From positions 1-64,000 of the forward strand of contig CACPOD010000002.1 in NCBI GenBank assembly GCA_902635515.1: a DNA stretch of 64,000 nucleotides, written 5' to 3'. This document shows positions 8,839 through 18,219 of the stretch, one piece after another. A program made the translations under genes and the position numbers. Origin of the DNA: an uncultured Pelagibacteraceae bacterium. Its GTDB lineage: Bacteria; Pseudomonadota; Alphaproteobacteria; Pelagibacterales; Pelagibacteraceae. How positions within the stretch are numbered: position 1 is the stretch's first letter; every line of letters starts with the position of its first letter. The notes beneath the pieces are model-generated. The model was not told where the DNA came from. It worked only from the letters and a program-made list of their open reading frames with translations, and made no database searches.

Positions 8839-10824
8839 TTATTTTTTTAGTTGTAAAAAAAGTATCGGAGATATTAAAAACAATCCTAAAATAGAACTCT
8901 CAATTCCTGGAGCAATAAAAAATAAAGAGTTCACACCTAAATACCAACGTTGATAAATTGGTACATTTTTTAACCAATAACCAGAAAAACTTATTCCTAT
9001 TAATCCTATTCCTATCATTGCAGAGATTAAAGTTTGAAAAAAAATGTATATATCAAAACCTTGGGCTACCAATAATAAGGATGGTGAATAAACAAAAACA
9101 AATGGAACTAAAGCCTTAGCAATACCTAATCTAAATGCTGTGTTTCCTGTTTTAAAAGGATTAGAACCTGCTATTCCTGCAGCAGCATAAGCAGCAAGAG
9201 CTACTGGAGGAGTTATGTCTGCTAAAACACCGTAATAAAAAACAAAGAAATGAGAAACAATCGGTTCAATATTTAATTGTGTTAATGCTGGTGCAGCGAC
9301 AGCTACTAAAATTATATAAGTTGCAGTTGTTGGAACACCAGTACCCATAAAAATACAAGAAAACGCTATTAGTAATAATGAAAAAAAAAGTGTCAAATCC
9401 TCAATCGTAAACAAATCAAATGGAATAAAATTAATAAAAAAACCTCCTATGTCGCCTGCTGTTTGAATTACAACATATCCTAATCGAAATCCAACACCAG
9501 TTAGTGTTACAACACCAACTATAATTCCAATTGCTGCGGCTGCGGCTCCAACAGCTAAAGTATTTTTTGCTCCTTGCGATAAACACTGAACGAGATCTTT
9601 AATTGTAAGTCTATTTGTTTTTTTTACAAAACCAATTAATACGCATGCTATAATTGAAATTACTGCGGCATAGTCAGGTGTACGACCAATCAAAATTAAA
9701 TAAACTAAAAGTATTAATGGTGCTAATGACAACCAGTTATCTTTAACTACTGATAAAAATTTTGGTACTTCTTCATCTGTTAACCCTCTAAGGCCTAGCT
9801 TTTTAGCTTCCAGGTGAACCATTATAAATATGCCAAAATAATGAAGTAAAGCTGGAATAAGTGCTGCTGCTAAAATATCTCTAAGTGGAACTTCTAAATA
9901 TTCTACCATTATAAATGCTGCAGCTCCGAGTATTGGAGGTGTAATTTGGCCACCTGTAGAAGCTGTTGCTTCTACAGCTCCAGAAAAATGTGGTGGATAG
10001 CCAACTTTTTTCATTGCTGGAATTGTTAAAGATCCGGTCGTAACAGTATTAGCGATAGATGAACCAGAAATAGTTCCTAAAAAAGCTGATGAAAAAATCG
10101 CAACTTTTGCTGGACCACCAGAGTATTTTCCCGCTATAACCATTGCTAGATCAATAAAAAGCTGGCCCAATCCAATTCTTGTTGCAAGCACACCAAATAA
10201 TATAAATAAAAAAACATATTGAGCCATAACCCCGACAGCAATTCCATAAATTCCTTGATTAGTAAGATAAATATGATTTACAAAACCAACCCAACTAGCG
10301 CCACCATGTTTTAAAGCACCAGGAAAATAAGGTCCAAAAATAGCAAACAAAATAAAGAGCACACAAATAAAAGGTAGAGTAAAACCAATTGATCTTCTTG
10401 CAGCCTCTAAAGTTAATACTATCAAGAAAGATCCCATTATAATGTCTACATTTTCAGGATTACCAACCCTCGGAGCTAAAACCTCTGGAGGTAGTAAGGG
10501 TAAATATAAGGCTGAAATAACTACTAAAATTGAAAGAATTATATCAATAAAAGGTGTGTTAAAATTTTTTTTACTATGATCAATTTTTTTCCAACTATAA
10601 AAAATAAAAACTAAACCTACAACGAAAGAGATATGTATTCCTCTATGCAAAATTTCTCTAATTGTACCAAAACCAGAAGCATAGAAATGATAAACAGACA
10701 TTAATGCTAAAACTAAAAAAGCAAAAGATTTTAAAAATTTTCTTAATTCCCTCTCATTAGTTTTAACTTCATATCTTTTTTGTAAATCAGAAACTTTTTT
10801 TTGTGGAATATTAAACTGAGACAT
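8839..10824 (-). CDS. TRAP transporter, fused 4TM/12TM permease (TAXI type)
   Basis: A 661-residue inner-membrane protein with DctQ-like small and DctM-like large TRAP permease domains fused in one chain. Residues 1 to about 120 hold the small-domain helices; the remainder is the 12-helix permease with family segments such as SGSSIANTVTTGSL and GTGVPTTATYIIL. TRAP carriers use a sodium gradient and a periplasmic binding protein to take up organic acids. The partner binding protein lies immediately upstream. The gene lacks a Shine-Dalgarno: the ATG comes directly after a terminator-like hairpin with six Ts, so its expression probably depends on read-through. Confidence 0.92.
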   Translation of the reverse strand: MSQFNIPQKKVSDLQKRYEVKTNERELRKFLKSFAFLVLALMSVYHFYASGFGTIREILHRGIHISFVVGLVFIFYSWKKIDHSKKNFNTPFIDIILSILVVISALYLPLLPPEVLAPRVGNPENVDIIMGSFLIVLTLEAARRSIGFTLPFICVLFILFAIFGPYFPGALKHGGASWVGFVNHIYLTNQGIYGIAVGVMAQYVFLFILFGVLATRIGLGQLFIDLAMVIAGKYSGGPAKVAIFSSAFLGTISGSSIANTVTTGSLTIPAMKKVGYPPHFSGAVEATASTGGQITPPILGAAAFIMVEYLEVPLRDILAAALIPALLHYFGIFIMVHLEAKKLGLRGLTDEEVPKFLSVVKDNWLSLAPLILLVYLILIGRTPDYAAVISIIACVLIGFVKKTNRLTIKDLVQCLSQGAKNTLAVGAAAAAIGIIVGVVTLTGVGFRLGYVVIQTAGDIGGFFINFIPFDLFTIEDLTLFFSLLLIAFSCIFMGTGVPTTATYIILVAVAAPALTQLNIEPIVSHFFVFYYGVLADITPPVALAAYAAAGIAGSNPFKTGNTAFRLGIAKALVPFVFVYSPSLLLVAQGFDIYIFFQTLISAMIGIGLIGISFSGYWLKNVPIYQRWYLGVNSLFFIAPGIESSILGLFLISPILFLQLKK

Positions 10825-10825
10825 G

Positions 10826-10859
10826 AAAAAATGCCCTAGATCAAAATAGATCTAGGGCA
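10826..10859 (-). terminator. Terminator/attenuator hairpin between TAXI binding protein and TRAP permease
   Basis: On the minus strand TGCCCTAGATC, a 6-base loop and GATCTAGGGCA form a perfect 11-bp stem, followed by six Ts and then C-ATG of the permease. This is the shape of a Rho-independent terminator. With no room for a promoter after it, it probably acts as an attenuator that lets the binding protein be made in excess. Confidence 0.8.
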
Positions 10860-10874
10860 GTATATTTTTTTTAA

Positions 10875-11882
10875 TTATTTTATTAGTCCTGCTTCTTTAT
10901 AGAACTTTTCTGCACCAGGATGTAATGGTACTCCTACTCCCGAAAGGGCTGTATCAGGTGTAATTGTTTTTCCTTTTGCATGTCCTACATCCATTAACTT
11001 TCTAGATTCCTTATTCCACAAAGCTTTTGTTATTTTATATATTAAATCAGTGTCTTCTTTTGCAGATGTAAACCACTGAGCACCAACAGCTACAGTATTA
11101 ACTGCATCTACGCCTTCATAAGTTCCTGATGGTATCGGGCTTTCAGAGAAGAACCCATATTTTGAAGTTAGAGCTTTTGCTCCAGCACCATCAATTGGCA
11201 CTAATTTAATATCAACTGCAGATGCAAGCTCAACAATTGCACCTGTTGGATAACCAGCTACAACGAAAATAGCATCAACTTTACCATTTCTTAAAGCATC
11301 AGTTGCAGCTTTTCCCTTTAAAGCCTCTGCTTTAACATCTTTAGTGCTTAATCCATTTGATTCTAAGATTAATTTAGCATCTACATATGTACCAGAACCT
11401 GGCTCATCTAAAGATACTCTTTTTCCTTTTAAGTCTTTAACTGAATTAATATTACTTTTTTTTAAAGCTACTAAATGAATATGTTCCTGGAATAAAGCAG
11501 CAATAGTTCTCAAATCTTTTGCAGGTTCTTTACCTTCCATTGTTCCTGTTCCAGTGTAAGCCCAATAAGCAACATCAGATTGTGCAAATCCAGAATTTCT
11601 TAATCCTGAAATAATAGCGTTTACATTGTCAACCGAACCTCTAGAAGAAACAGCCGATGCAATCAAACCATCAACTCCACAACTTCCACCTTTTCCACAT
11701 TCCCTTGATCCTGGAGGTTTTGAAATAGCATTGGCTATCATTCCTCCTACTGGATAATAGGTATATGCAGTTCCTCCAGTACCAATCGTAAAGAAAGTCA
11801 ATTCATTAGAAATTGCTTTCCCTACAAAAGAGCTTGAAAGAAATAAAAAAACTGCAAATGTTCTAAATAATTTTTTAAACAT
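10875..11882 (-). CDS. TRAP transporter substrate-binding protein, TAXI family
   Basis: A 335-residue periplasmic solute receptor. Seen: a signal peptide (basic MFKKLFRTF, hydrophobic core, likely cleavage near residue 25), then the TAXI-family start LTFFTIGTGGTAYTYYPVGG, the middle KGKRVSLDEPGSGTYVDA and a typical C-terminal KFYKEAGLI. Family members bind organic acids or amino acids; the ligand here is not known. It has one of the best ribosome-binding sites in the window (AAAGGAG) and precedes the permease gene, separated by a strong hairpin. The high expected synthesis fits a stoichiometric excess of receptor over membrane carrier. Confidence 0.93.
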   Translation of the reverse strand: MFKKLFRTFAVFLFLSSSFVGKAISNELTFFTIGTGGTAYTYYPVGGMIANAISKPPGSRECGKGGSCGVDGLIASAVSSRGSVDNVNAIISGLRNSGFAQSDVAYWAYTGTGTMEGKEPAKDLRTIAALFQEHIHLVALKKSNINSVKDLKGKRVSLDEPGSGTYVDAKLILESNGLSTKDVKAEALKGKAATDALRNGKVDAIFVVAGYPTGAIVELASAVDIKLVPIDGAGAKALTSKYGFFSESPIPSGTYEGVDAVNTVAVGAQWFTSAKEDTDLIYKITKALWNKESRKLMDVGHAKGKTITPDTALSGVGVPLHPGAEKFYKEAGLIK

Positions 11883-11886
11883 AAAT

Positions 11887-11893
11887 CTCCTTT
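11887..11893 (-). promoter_or_regulatory. Strong Shine-Dalgarno of the TAXI binding protein
   Basis: AAAGGAG four bases before the ATG (minus strand). It supports this start and contrasts with the absence of any such site before the downstream permease. Confidence 0.7.
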
Positions 11894-11962
11894 TATTTCA
11901 TATTTTTATTAATAATTATTCAAGCATATCATCTAAGAATATCGAATTCTAATAGTTTATAT

Positions 11963-13924
11963 TTAGAAACCTAATTCTTTTAAATTGCTATATTGTTCAA
12001 GGGCTTCTGGATTTGCTAAGGCTTCGATGTTTTTAATTTCACTTCCTTCTATCTTGCTTTTAACTGCAAGTTCAACTATTTTGCCACTTTTTGTTCGAGG
12101 TATATCTTTTACAACAATAATTTTACTTGGAACATGTCTAGGAGATGCATTTTTTTTTATTTGTAATTTAATTTTGTTTATTAATTTTGCTGTTAGTGAA
12201 TAATTTTTGCTCATAACAATAAATAAAACTATTCTAATATCATTATCCCATGATTGTCCTACAACAATAGACTCTTTTATTTCTTTAAACTTTTCAACTT
12301 CTGAATATATCTCTGCTGTTCCAAGTCTTACACCTCCTGGATTTAAGGTGGTATCTGATCTTCCATGAATTATATATCCACCACTATTTTTTATCTCTGC
12401 GTAATCTCCATGGTGCCATATATTTTTAAATCTATTAAAATAAGCACTCTTAAATTTAATATCATTTTTATCATTCCAAAACTTTAAAGGCATAGATGGA
12501 AAAGGATTTTTACAGACAAGTTCTCCTTTACTATTTTTTAAAGACTTCCCTTTATCACTTAAAACATCTACATCTAAAGCCAAACCATTGTTTTGTATTT
12601 CTCCTATATTTACTGGCTGATATAAATTTCCTAACACAAAGCACGAAACAATATCGGTACCACCAGAAATAGATGACAGATGCACATTTTTTTTAATATG
12701 CTTATAAACATATTTAAAACTTTCTTCTGAAAGAGGTGAGCCAGTTGAACAAATTGTTCTTAGTTTATTTAGTTTAAATTTATATTTTAATTTTGGTTTA
12801 AATTTTCTTAAAGCATCCACATACTTCGCACTTATTCCAAATAAAGTTATTTTTTCTCTTTGTGCTATTTTCAAAAGCAAATCAGCAGATTTAAACATTG
12901 GAGATCCATCAAAAAGAACAATAGATGCCTTCGAAGCTAATGAACTAACTAACCAATTCCACATCATCCATCCACATGTGGTAAAATAAAAAACATTATC
13001 ATTTTCTTTAATATTACAATGTAATTGATGTTCCTTCATATGCTGGATCAAAACACCACCAGATCGATGACAAATGCATTTAGGTTTTCCAGTAGTTCCA
13101 CTTGAATATAATATTGCTAACTCTGTTTCAAAATCAAATCTTTTGAAATCAATTTTTTCAGTATTAGTTTGCATTAATTCATTCCATTTAAATAAATTAA
13201 TTTTTTTAAATTTATATTTATTTTTAATAAACTTTTTTCCAGGATAGTTACTAATTACAACACTTTTAATTGATGGGATTAATTTTAAAATCTCTGGAAG
13301 TCTATTTAAAATATCTATTTTTTTTCCATTATAAAAATACTGATCTGTAATGAATAAAACTTTTGGATTAATTTGAGAAAATCTTTCTATAACACCTTTA
13401 GATCCAAAATCAGGACTACAAGAAGACCAAATACCTCCCAAAGAAGTTGTAGCAATGAATGCTTCAACAGTTTCAATAGTATTTGGCATATATGCAGCTA
13501 CTCTATCTCCTTTTTTAATATTTATTTTTTTTAGAAACTTTGAAATTTTATTAGTATTTAAATTTAATTGTCTCCATGATCTTTCTTCTCTAAATCTATT
13601 TTCACTAATAAAGGTTACTGCTTTTTCATTGTTGTTTTTAGATAATAAATTTTCAGCAAAATTTAGTCTGCTACCTGGTAAAAATAAATTTTTATAAAAA
13701 GTCTTTGATTTTCTGAAATTTTTATTACTTTTAAATCCCTTTATTTTGCTAAAATCCCAAAATCTACTCCAAAACTCAGGTGAATTTTTAATACTCCAAT
13801 TTAATAATTTTTTATAATTTCTATTAAATTTTATTTTTAATTTTTTTGAAATGTAATTTTCAAAAGCAAATAAATTTGAATTTTTTTTTACAATTAGAGA
13901 AGGTTGCCAAAGTTTTTTACTCAT
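11963..13924 (-). CDS. aacS: Acetoacetyl-CoA synthetase
   Basis: ATP-dependent ligase that activates acetoacetate to acetoacetyl-CoA through an acyl-adenylate. Length 653 is typical. Seen: N-terminal ACAS extension, the adenylation P-loop LYSSGTTGKPKCI (about residue 275), the AACS-type continuation FYFTTCGWMMWNWL, a DTTLNPGGVRLGTAEIY core, and the catalytic lysine motif PRTKSGKIVE near the C-terminus. Together with the thiolase this would allow acetoacetate to enter as two acetyl-CoA. It is transcribed towards the TAXI genes, 80 nt upstream of the binding protein. Acetyl-CoA synthetase is less likely because of the GWMMWNW signature. Confidence 0.93.
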   Translation of the reverse strand: MSKKLWQPSLIVKKNSNLFAFENYISKKLKIKFNRNYKKLLNWSIKNSPEFWSRFWDFSKIKGFKSNKNFRKSKTFYKNLFLPGSRLNFAENLLSKNNNEKAVTFISENRFREERSWRQLNLNTNKISKFLKKINIKKGDRVAAYMPNTIETVEAFIATTSLGGIWSSCSPDFGSKGVIERFSQINPKVLFITDQYFYNGKKIDILNRLPEILKLIPSIKSVVISNYPGKKFIKNKYKFKKINLFKWNELMQTNTEKIDFKRFDFETELAILYSSGTTGKPKCICHRSGGVLIQHMKEHQLHCNIKENDNVFYFTTCGWMMWNWLVSSLASKASIVLFDGSPMFKSADLLLKIAQREKITLFGISAKYVDALRKFKPKLKYKFKLNKLRTICSTGSPLSEESFKYVYKHIKKNVHLSSISGGTDIVSCFVLGNLYQPVNIGEIQNNGLALDVDVLSDKGKSLKNSKGELVCKNPFPSMPLKFWNDKNDIKFKSAYFNRFKNIWHHGDYAEIKNSGGYIIHGRSDTTLNPGGVRLGTAEIYSEVEKFKEIKESIVVGQSWDNDIRIVLFIVMSKNYSLTAKLINKIKLQIKKNASPRHVPSKIIVVKDIPRTKSGKIVELAVKSKIEGSEIKNIEALANPEALEQYSNLKELGF

Positions 13925-14097
13925 TTAATTAAATTAAATAACTATTATAGAATTAATCTTATTTATGATAATCTCACTAACATTTAAAAGAAAATGAGAA
14001 CTTTTTACCCTCCGATTCGGTCATGTTTTAGTCTATTTTTGTTCTTTAGCAGTAACAATATCTGGTAGGTAAAAAAAAAGAAGCACAAAAGATAGAA

Positions 14098-16578
14098 ATG
14101 ACTAAAAATAAAATTACAGCTGTTCTCGGTCCTACAAATACAGGCAAAACCCATCTTGCTATCGAAACCATGCTTTCTTTTGAGAGTGGCATGATTGGAT
14201 TTCCACTTAGATTACTTGCAAGAGAAGTATATGACAAAGTAATAAAGAAAATAAGTTTAGATAAAGTTGCACTTATAACTGGAGAAGAAAAAATAATCCC
14301 ATCTAATGCAAAATATTTTTTATGTACAGTTGAGTCTATGCCAATTGACAAACATCTTGAGTTTGTTGGCGTAGACGAGATTCAAATGTGCTCTGATCAT
14401 GAAAGAGGTCATATTTTTACTGATAGACTTTTGAATATGAGGGGAGAAAAACTTACAATGCTAATGGGTTCAAGTACTATTAAAAATATTATTTCAAAAT
14501 TAGATGGGGATATTGAATTTATAAATAGAGAAAGACTATCTAAACTTACCTATGCTGGTCATAAAAAAGTATCAAGAATTGATAGAAAAACGGCAATCAT
14601 TGCGTTTTCAGCAGAGGAGGTTTATGCCATTGCTGAGTTAATAAGAAGACAAAAGGGTGGTGCCGCTATTGTAATGGGATCACTAAGTCCAAAAACAAGA
14701 AATGCTCAAGTTGAATTATATCAATCTGGAGATGTTGATTTCCTAGTTGCAACAGATGCAATTGGGATGGGAATAAACATGGATTTAGATTTTGTTTATT
14801 TTTCAAATGTTAAAAAATTTGATGGAAAAAAATTAAGAAGATTAAATTTATCTGAATTAGGTCAAATAGCCGGTAGAGCTGGTCGATACCTTAACGATGG
14901 AAGTTTCGGTATAACTGGTGATTGTAAAGAAATATCTCCAGAAGAGGTAGAATTATTAGAAAATCATAAATTTGAAGAAATAAGAACTTTGTTTTGGAGA
15001 AATTCAAATCTTAATTTCAATAACCCAATTAGTTTAATTAAAAGTTTAGAGGAAAAACCTCAGGTGGAATGGCTAAGAAAAATTCATGAATGTGAGGATG
15101 AAAAAGCACTTAAATATTTTTTAAAAGATCAAAAAATTTTAAATAAAGAATTTGATGAGAAAACTTTAATGCTCTTGTGGGAATGTTGCCAAATACCTGA
15201 TTTTGTTAAAAAAACTTATGGAAATCATTTTGAAGTTATTGGAAATGTATTTAAGTTTTTAACTAGCAAAAAAGGACTAATTTCTGAAGATTATATGAGA
15301 TTACAGCTCATGAAACTAGATAAATTAGATGGAAATGTAGATTCTTTATCAAATAGAATTGCAAATGTCAGGACTTGGTCATATGTTTCGAATAAAAATA
15401 ATTGGGTAGAAAATCAAAGTTATTGGATTGAAAAAACTAAACACTTAGAAGATAGACTTTCAGACAGATTACATGAAGAACTTACTAAAACTTTTATTGA
15501 CAAAAGAGCAAGCGTGCTCGCTAGAGGTTTAAAACAAGATATGGAATTTAAAACTGAAATTTTACAAAACAATGATGTTAAAATTGACGATCAATTCATC
15601 GGAAAGATAAAAGGGCTAAAATTAGAACTAGATTTAAAAAAAGGTGCTTTGGAAACTGATATTAAATCTTTAAAAAAAGCTGCAAGACAAACTATTGGTC
15701 CGGAATTAGAAAAACGTGTTCAATCAATAATTGATACAGGATTAATTAGTTTGAATGAAGATTTTAAAATTTACTGGAATACTTTCCCGATTGCCAAATT
15801 AACAACGGGTAATGATTATTTAAATCCTAATTTTGATTTAATCGTTGATGATATCATCGAACAAAACACTAAACAGAAATTAAATGACTATGTTAATAAA
15901 TGGATACATTTAAAAATAAATAACGTTCTTAAAAGTTTAATTGATTTAAAAAATATAAAAGAAAATAATTCATCAATTAAAGCACTGGCATACCAACTCT
16001 ATGAAAATAATGGAGTATTAAAGAGAGATCAAGTTTCTGAATACCTAAAAAACTTAGAACAAAATGAAAGAAAAATTCTTAGAGACTTAGGAGTAAAATT
16101 TGGGAGATATCATGTTTTCCTTTATCAATTAATTAAACCAGAAGCAGTATCTTTGCGAACATTATTGTGGAAAAATTTTTATCAAAAATTTCATAATTTA
16201 AAACCACCTACCTTTGGTTTGAATTTTTTAGACGATAAAGAAATAAAAAATAAAAACTTTATGCTTTTGTGTGGATTTGAAAGATTTGATAATTTTTTTG
16301 TAAGAATTGATATTTTGGAGAGATTATTTGTATTAATAATAAATTCTAGTTCAAAGGAAAATTCTGAAATAAAATTAGTTCCAGAAATGTTAAATCTTTT
16401 AGGATGTAGTAAAGATAATTTTAAAAAATTACTTCAAAAAATGAATTATAAAATATTTGAAAAAGAAAATGAAACATTTTTTAAATATAGTCCTAATAAA
16501 AAATTTAAAAAAATTACAACAAAGAAGATCTCAAACGAAAATCCATTTAAAATATTAAAGAATTTAAATTTAAATTAA
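14098..16578 (+). CDS. Suv3-like ATP-dependent RNA helicase
   Basis: An 826-residue superfamily 2 helicase of the alphaproteobacterial/mitochondrial Suv3 type. Seen: Walker A GPTNTGKT at residues 11-18, FPLRLLAREVYDKV after it, Walker B-like VDEIQMCSDHERGH, motif III-like GSSTIK, and domain 2 motifs VATDAIGMGINMD and QIAGRAGRY. A long C-terminal region of coiled and basic segments follows. Mitochondrial Suv3 unwinds RNA for the degradosome; a bacterial role in RNA turnover is inferred from family. It leads a tight plus-strand set with terB-like, fdxA and carD. The 173-nt spacer before it has no other recognisable gene. Confidence 0.85.
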   Translation: MTKNKITAVLGPTNTGKTHLAIETMLSFESGMIGFPLRLLAREVYDKVIKKISLDKVALITGEEKIIPSNAKYFLCTVESMPIDKHLEFVGVDEIQMCSDHERGHIFTDRLLNMRGEKLTMLMGSSTIKNIISKLDGDIEFINRERLSKLTYAGHKKVSRIDRKTAIIAFSAEEVYAIAELIRRQKGGAAIVMGSLSPKTRNAQVELYQSGDVDFLVATDAIGMGINMDLDFVYFSNVKKFDGKKLRRLNLSELGQIAGRAGRYLNDGSFGITGDCKEISPEEVELLENHKFEEIRTLFWRNSNLNFNNPISLIKSLEEKPQVEWLRKIHECEDEKALKYFLKDQKILNKEFDEKTLMLLWECCQIPDFVKKTYGNHFEVIGNVFKFLTSKKGLISEDYMRLQLMKLDKLDGNVDSLSNRIANVRTWSYVSNKNNWVENQSYWIEKTKHLEDRLSDRLHEELTKTFIDKRASVLARGLKQDMEFKTEILQNNDVKIDDQFIGKIKGLKLELDLKKGALETDIKSLKKAARQTIGPELEKRVQSIIDTGLISLNEDFKIYWNTFPIAKLTTGNDYLNPNFDLIVDDIIEQNTKQKLNDYVNKWIHLKINNVLKSLIDLKNIKENNSSIKALAYQLYENNGVLKRDQVSEYLKNLEQNERKILRDLGVKFGRYHVFLYQLIKPEAVSLRTLLWKNFYQKFHNLKPPTFGLNFLDDKEIKNKNFMLLCGFERFDNFFVRIDILERLFVLIINSSSKENSEIKLVPEMLNLLGCSKDNFKKLLQKMNYKIFEKENETFFKYSPNKKFKKITTKKISNENPFKILKNLNLN

Positions 16579-16579
16579 A

Positions 16580-16990
16580 ATGTTTTTTAAAAAAGAAGAA
16601 ACAAAAAATAATAATTTTCTCACAAAAGTTTGTGCTTTATTAATTCATGCTGCAAAAATAGATGAGAACTATACAGATAAAGAAGAAGAAATTATTAAAA
16701 GAACACTTAATGAGCTAGGTATAGAAAATGAAAATGTTTCTAAAACAATTGAAGAAGCAAAAAAAATTGAAGAAAGCTCAAATCAAATTTTAGATTTTAC
16801 TAGAGAAGTAAAAAATTTACCTGAACAGGACAAAATTAAAATCGTAGAGGCTTTATGGTCTATAATCTATTCAAACAAAGATGCTGATATATATGAAACT
16901 AATTTAATGAGACGACTTGCGGGCTTACTTTATATTGACAATAAAACAATGGGCGATATTAAAGAAAAAATTAAACAAAATTTAGAATGA
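16580..16990 (+). CDS. TerB-like helical domain protein
   Basis: A 136-residue all-helical, acidic protein. Resembles the TerB/COG4103 family: an N-terminal [21 protein letters not shown] helix pair with Asp/Glu pattern, a long central helix and the C-terminal [15 protein letters not shown] repeat. TerB-like domains are linked to tellurite resistance and to membrane-stress systems, but no ter genes are nearby, so function is unknown. It starts one base after the helicase stop, and its stop overlaps the fdxA start (ATGA). In many alphaproteobacteria an S4 RNA-binding protein occupies this position. Confidence 0.7.
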   Translation: MFFKKEETKNNNFLTKVCALLIHAAKIDENYTDKEEEIIKRTLNELGIENENVSKTIEEAKKIEESSNQILDFTREVKNLPEQDKIKIVEALWSIIYSNKDADIYETNLMRRLAGLLYIDNKTMGDIKEKIKQNLE

Positions 16991-17313
16991 CATATATCGT
17001 TAACGACAATTGTATTAAGTGTAAGCTAACAGACTGTGTTGATGTTTGCCCAGTTGATTGCTTTTACGAAGGTAAAAATATGCTTGTAATTAAACCCGAT
17101 GAGTGTATAGATTGTGGCGTTTGCGAGCCAGAATGTCCTGTCGATGCCATAAAAGCAGACACCGAACCTGGAAGTGAAAAATGGTTAGAAATCAATAAAA
17201 AATATTCTGAAATCTGGCCTAACATAAGTGAAAAAAAAGATCCACCAGCGGATCACGAGAAATTTAAAAATGAGCAAAATAAGTACGAAAAATATTTTAA
17301 AGAAAATCTTTAA
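16987..17313 (+). CDS. fdxA: 7Fe ferredoxin (FdxA type)
   Basis: A 108-residue electron carrier with one [3Fe-4S] and one [4Fe-4S] cluster. Seen: N-terminal [18 protein letters not shown] and the second motif [16 protein letters not shown], followed by the long C-terminal tail typical of Azotobacter-type 7Fe ferredoxins ([16 protein letters not shown]). Redox partners are unknown. Its start overlaps the preceding stop by 4 nt, and its last 44 bases overlap the chosen carD start. Confidence 0.93.
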   Translation: MTYIVNDNCIKCKLTDCVDVCPVDCFYEGKNMLVIKPDECIDCGVCEPECPVDAIKADTEPGSEKWLEINKKYSEIWPNISEKKDPPADHEKFKNEQNKYEKYFKENL

Positions 17314-18157
17314 AAGCAAAACAGACAAAAAAGTGAAAAAAAAAGTTTCTAAAAAGAAAGTTGTAAAAACTAAAAAAGCTAAAAAAGCTAAAAAAATAAT
17401 TTCAAAAAAAACCAAAAAAGTTGTTAAAAAAGTTACACCTAAATTAACTAAAACAAAAAAAGCTGTTAAAATTACAGAAACGACAGCTGAACCTAAAGTA
17501 GATAATTTAAGAATTTCAAAAACAAATGAGGTTAAGCCTGAAATAAAAAAAGTTAAAAAACAAGAAACTGAAAAAAGAGAATACAAAATTAAAGATCATG
17601 TTGTTTATCCAAAGCATGGGGTAGGGCAAATTACTGAATTTAAAAAGATCAATATTGGTGGAATTGATGTTGAAACGTATGTTATTAAATTTGAAAAAGA
17701 TAAAGCTAACGGAATGGTCCCTGTAAACAAGCAGTCTCACTTGAGGCCGTTAGCAACTATTAATCAAGTTAACAAGTGTATTTCAATTTTAAAAAGTAAA
17801 CCAAAAATTAAAAGATCAATGTGGAGTCGAAGAGCACAAGAATATGAAGCAAAAATATCTTCTGGAAAAATATATGAATTAGCTGAGGTTGTCAGAGATC
17901 TAAACAAGGGTGATGACCTTATGGTTGACCAGTCTTATAGTGAGAGACAATTATTTGAAAAAGCTTATGAAAGAATTTTGTCTGAATTTCAGATTGTTTT
18001 GAATGTATCATTAGAAGATACTCAAAAAAAATTGGATAAAGCACTAAAAAGAAACTTAGGTGGGCAGCCTCAACCAGCAGCACCTGCAAAAACGCCAACT
18101 AGTGAACTACCTGTAGACGAGCCAATTTCTGATAACGACGAACCAATTGACGAGTAA
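17270..18157 (+). CDS. carD: CarD-family transcription regulator with lysine-rich N-terminal extension
   Basis: CarD/CdnL proteins bind the RNA polymerase beta subunit and stabilise promoter open complexes, notably at rRNA and growth genes. The CarD domain starts near residue 105 ([16 protein letters not shown]) and runs through the DNA-contacting helices ([13 protein letters not shown]). Ahead of it is a histone-H1-like stretch with about 32 lysines in the first 67 residues (KKAKKAKKI type), and a Pro/acidic tail follows. Ordinary CarD is about 160-170 residues; this is about 295. I chose the ATG at 17270 because it limits the overlap with fdxA; the ORF track uses a GTG at 17228. A strong terminator follows. 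Confidence 0.88.
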   Translation: MSKISTKNILKKIFKSKTDKKVKKKVSKKKVVKTKKAKKAKKIISKKTKKVVKKVTPKLTKTKKAVKITETTAEPKVDNLRISKTNEVKPEIKKVKKQETEKREYKIKDHVVYPKHGVGQITEFKKINIGGIDVETYVIKFEKDKANGMVPVNKQSHLRPLATINQVNKCISILKSKPKIKRSMWSRRAQEYEAKISSGKIYELAEVVRDLNKGDDLMVDQSYSERQLFEKAYERILSEFQIVLNVSLEDTQKKLDKALKRNLGGQPQPAAPAKTPTSELPVDEPISDNDEPIDE

Positions 18158-18160
18158 AAA

Positions 18161-18201
18161 AAAACGCCTCTCACACACTACTGTAATGAGAAGCGTTTTT
18201 T
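18161..18201. terminator. Bidirectional Rho-independent terminator between carD and the basic peptide gene
   Basis: Left arm AAAACGC-C-TCTCA and right arm TGAGA-A-GCGTTTT pair with a single C/A mismatch around a 13-base loop. Ts follow on the plus strand and a run of As precedes, so it works in both directions, ending carD and the convergent small gene. Confidence 0.88.
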
Positions 18202-18219
18202 GTAAAGAATACTAAGTTA

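Noticed and set aside
13994-14071. Short plus ORF MRTFYPPIRSCF... before the helicase
   Set aside because: Tiny, with no motif, RBS or support from context.
14046-14351. 101-residue minus ORF
   Set aside because: Shadow of the helicase P-loop region; no family similarity and no ribosome-binding site.
17185-17586. 133-residue minus ORF full of Phe/Leu
   Set aside because: Complement of the lysine-rich CarD tail, which gives a hydrophobic but meaningless translation.
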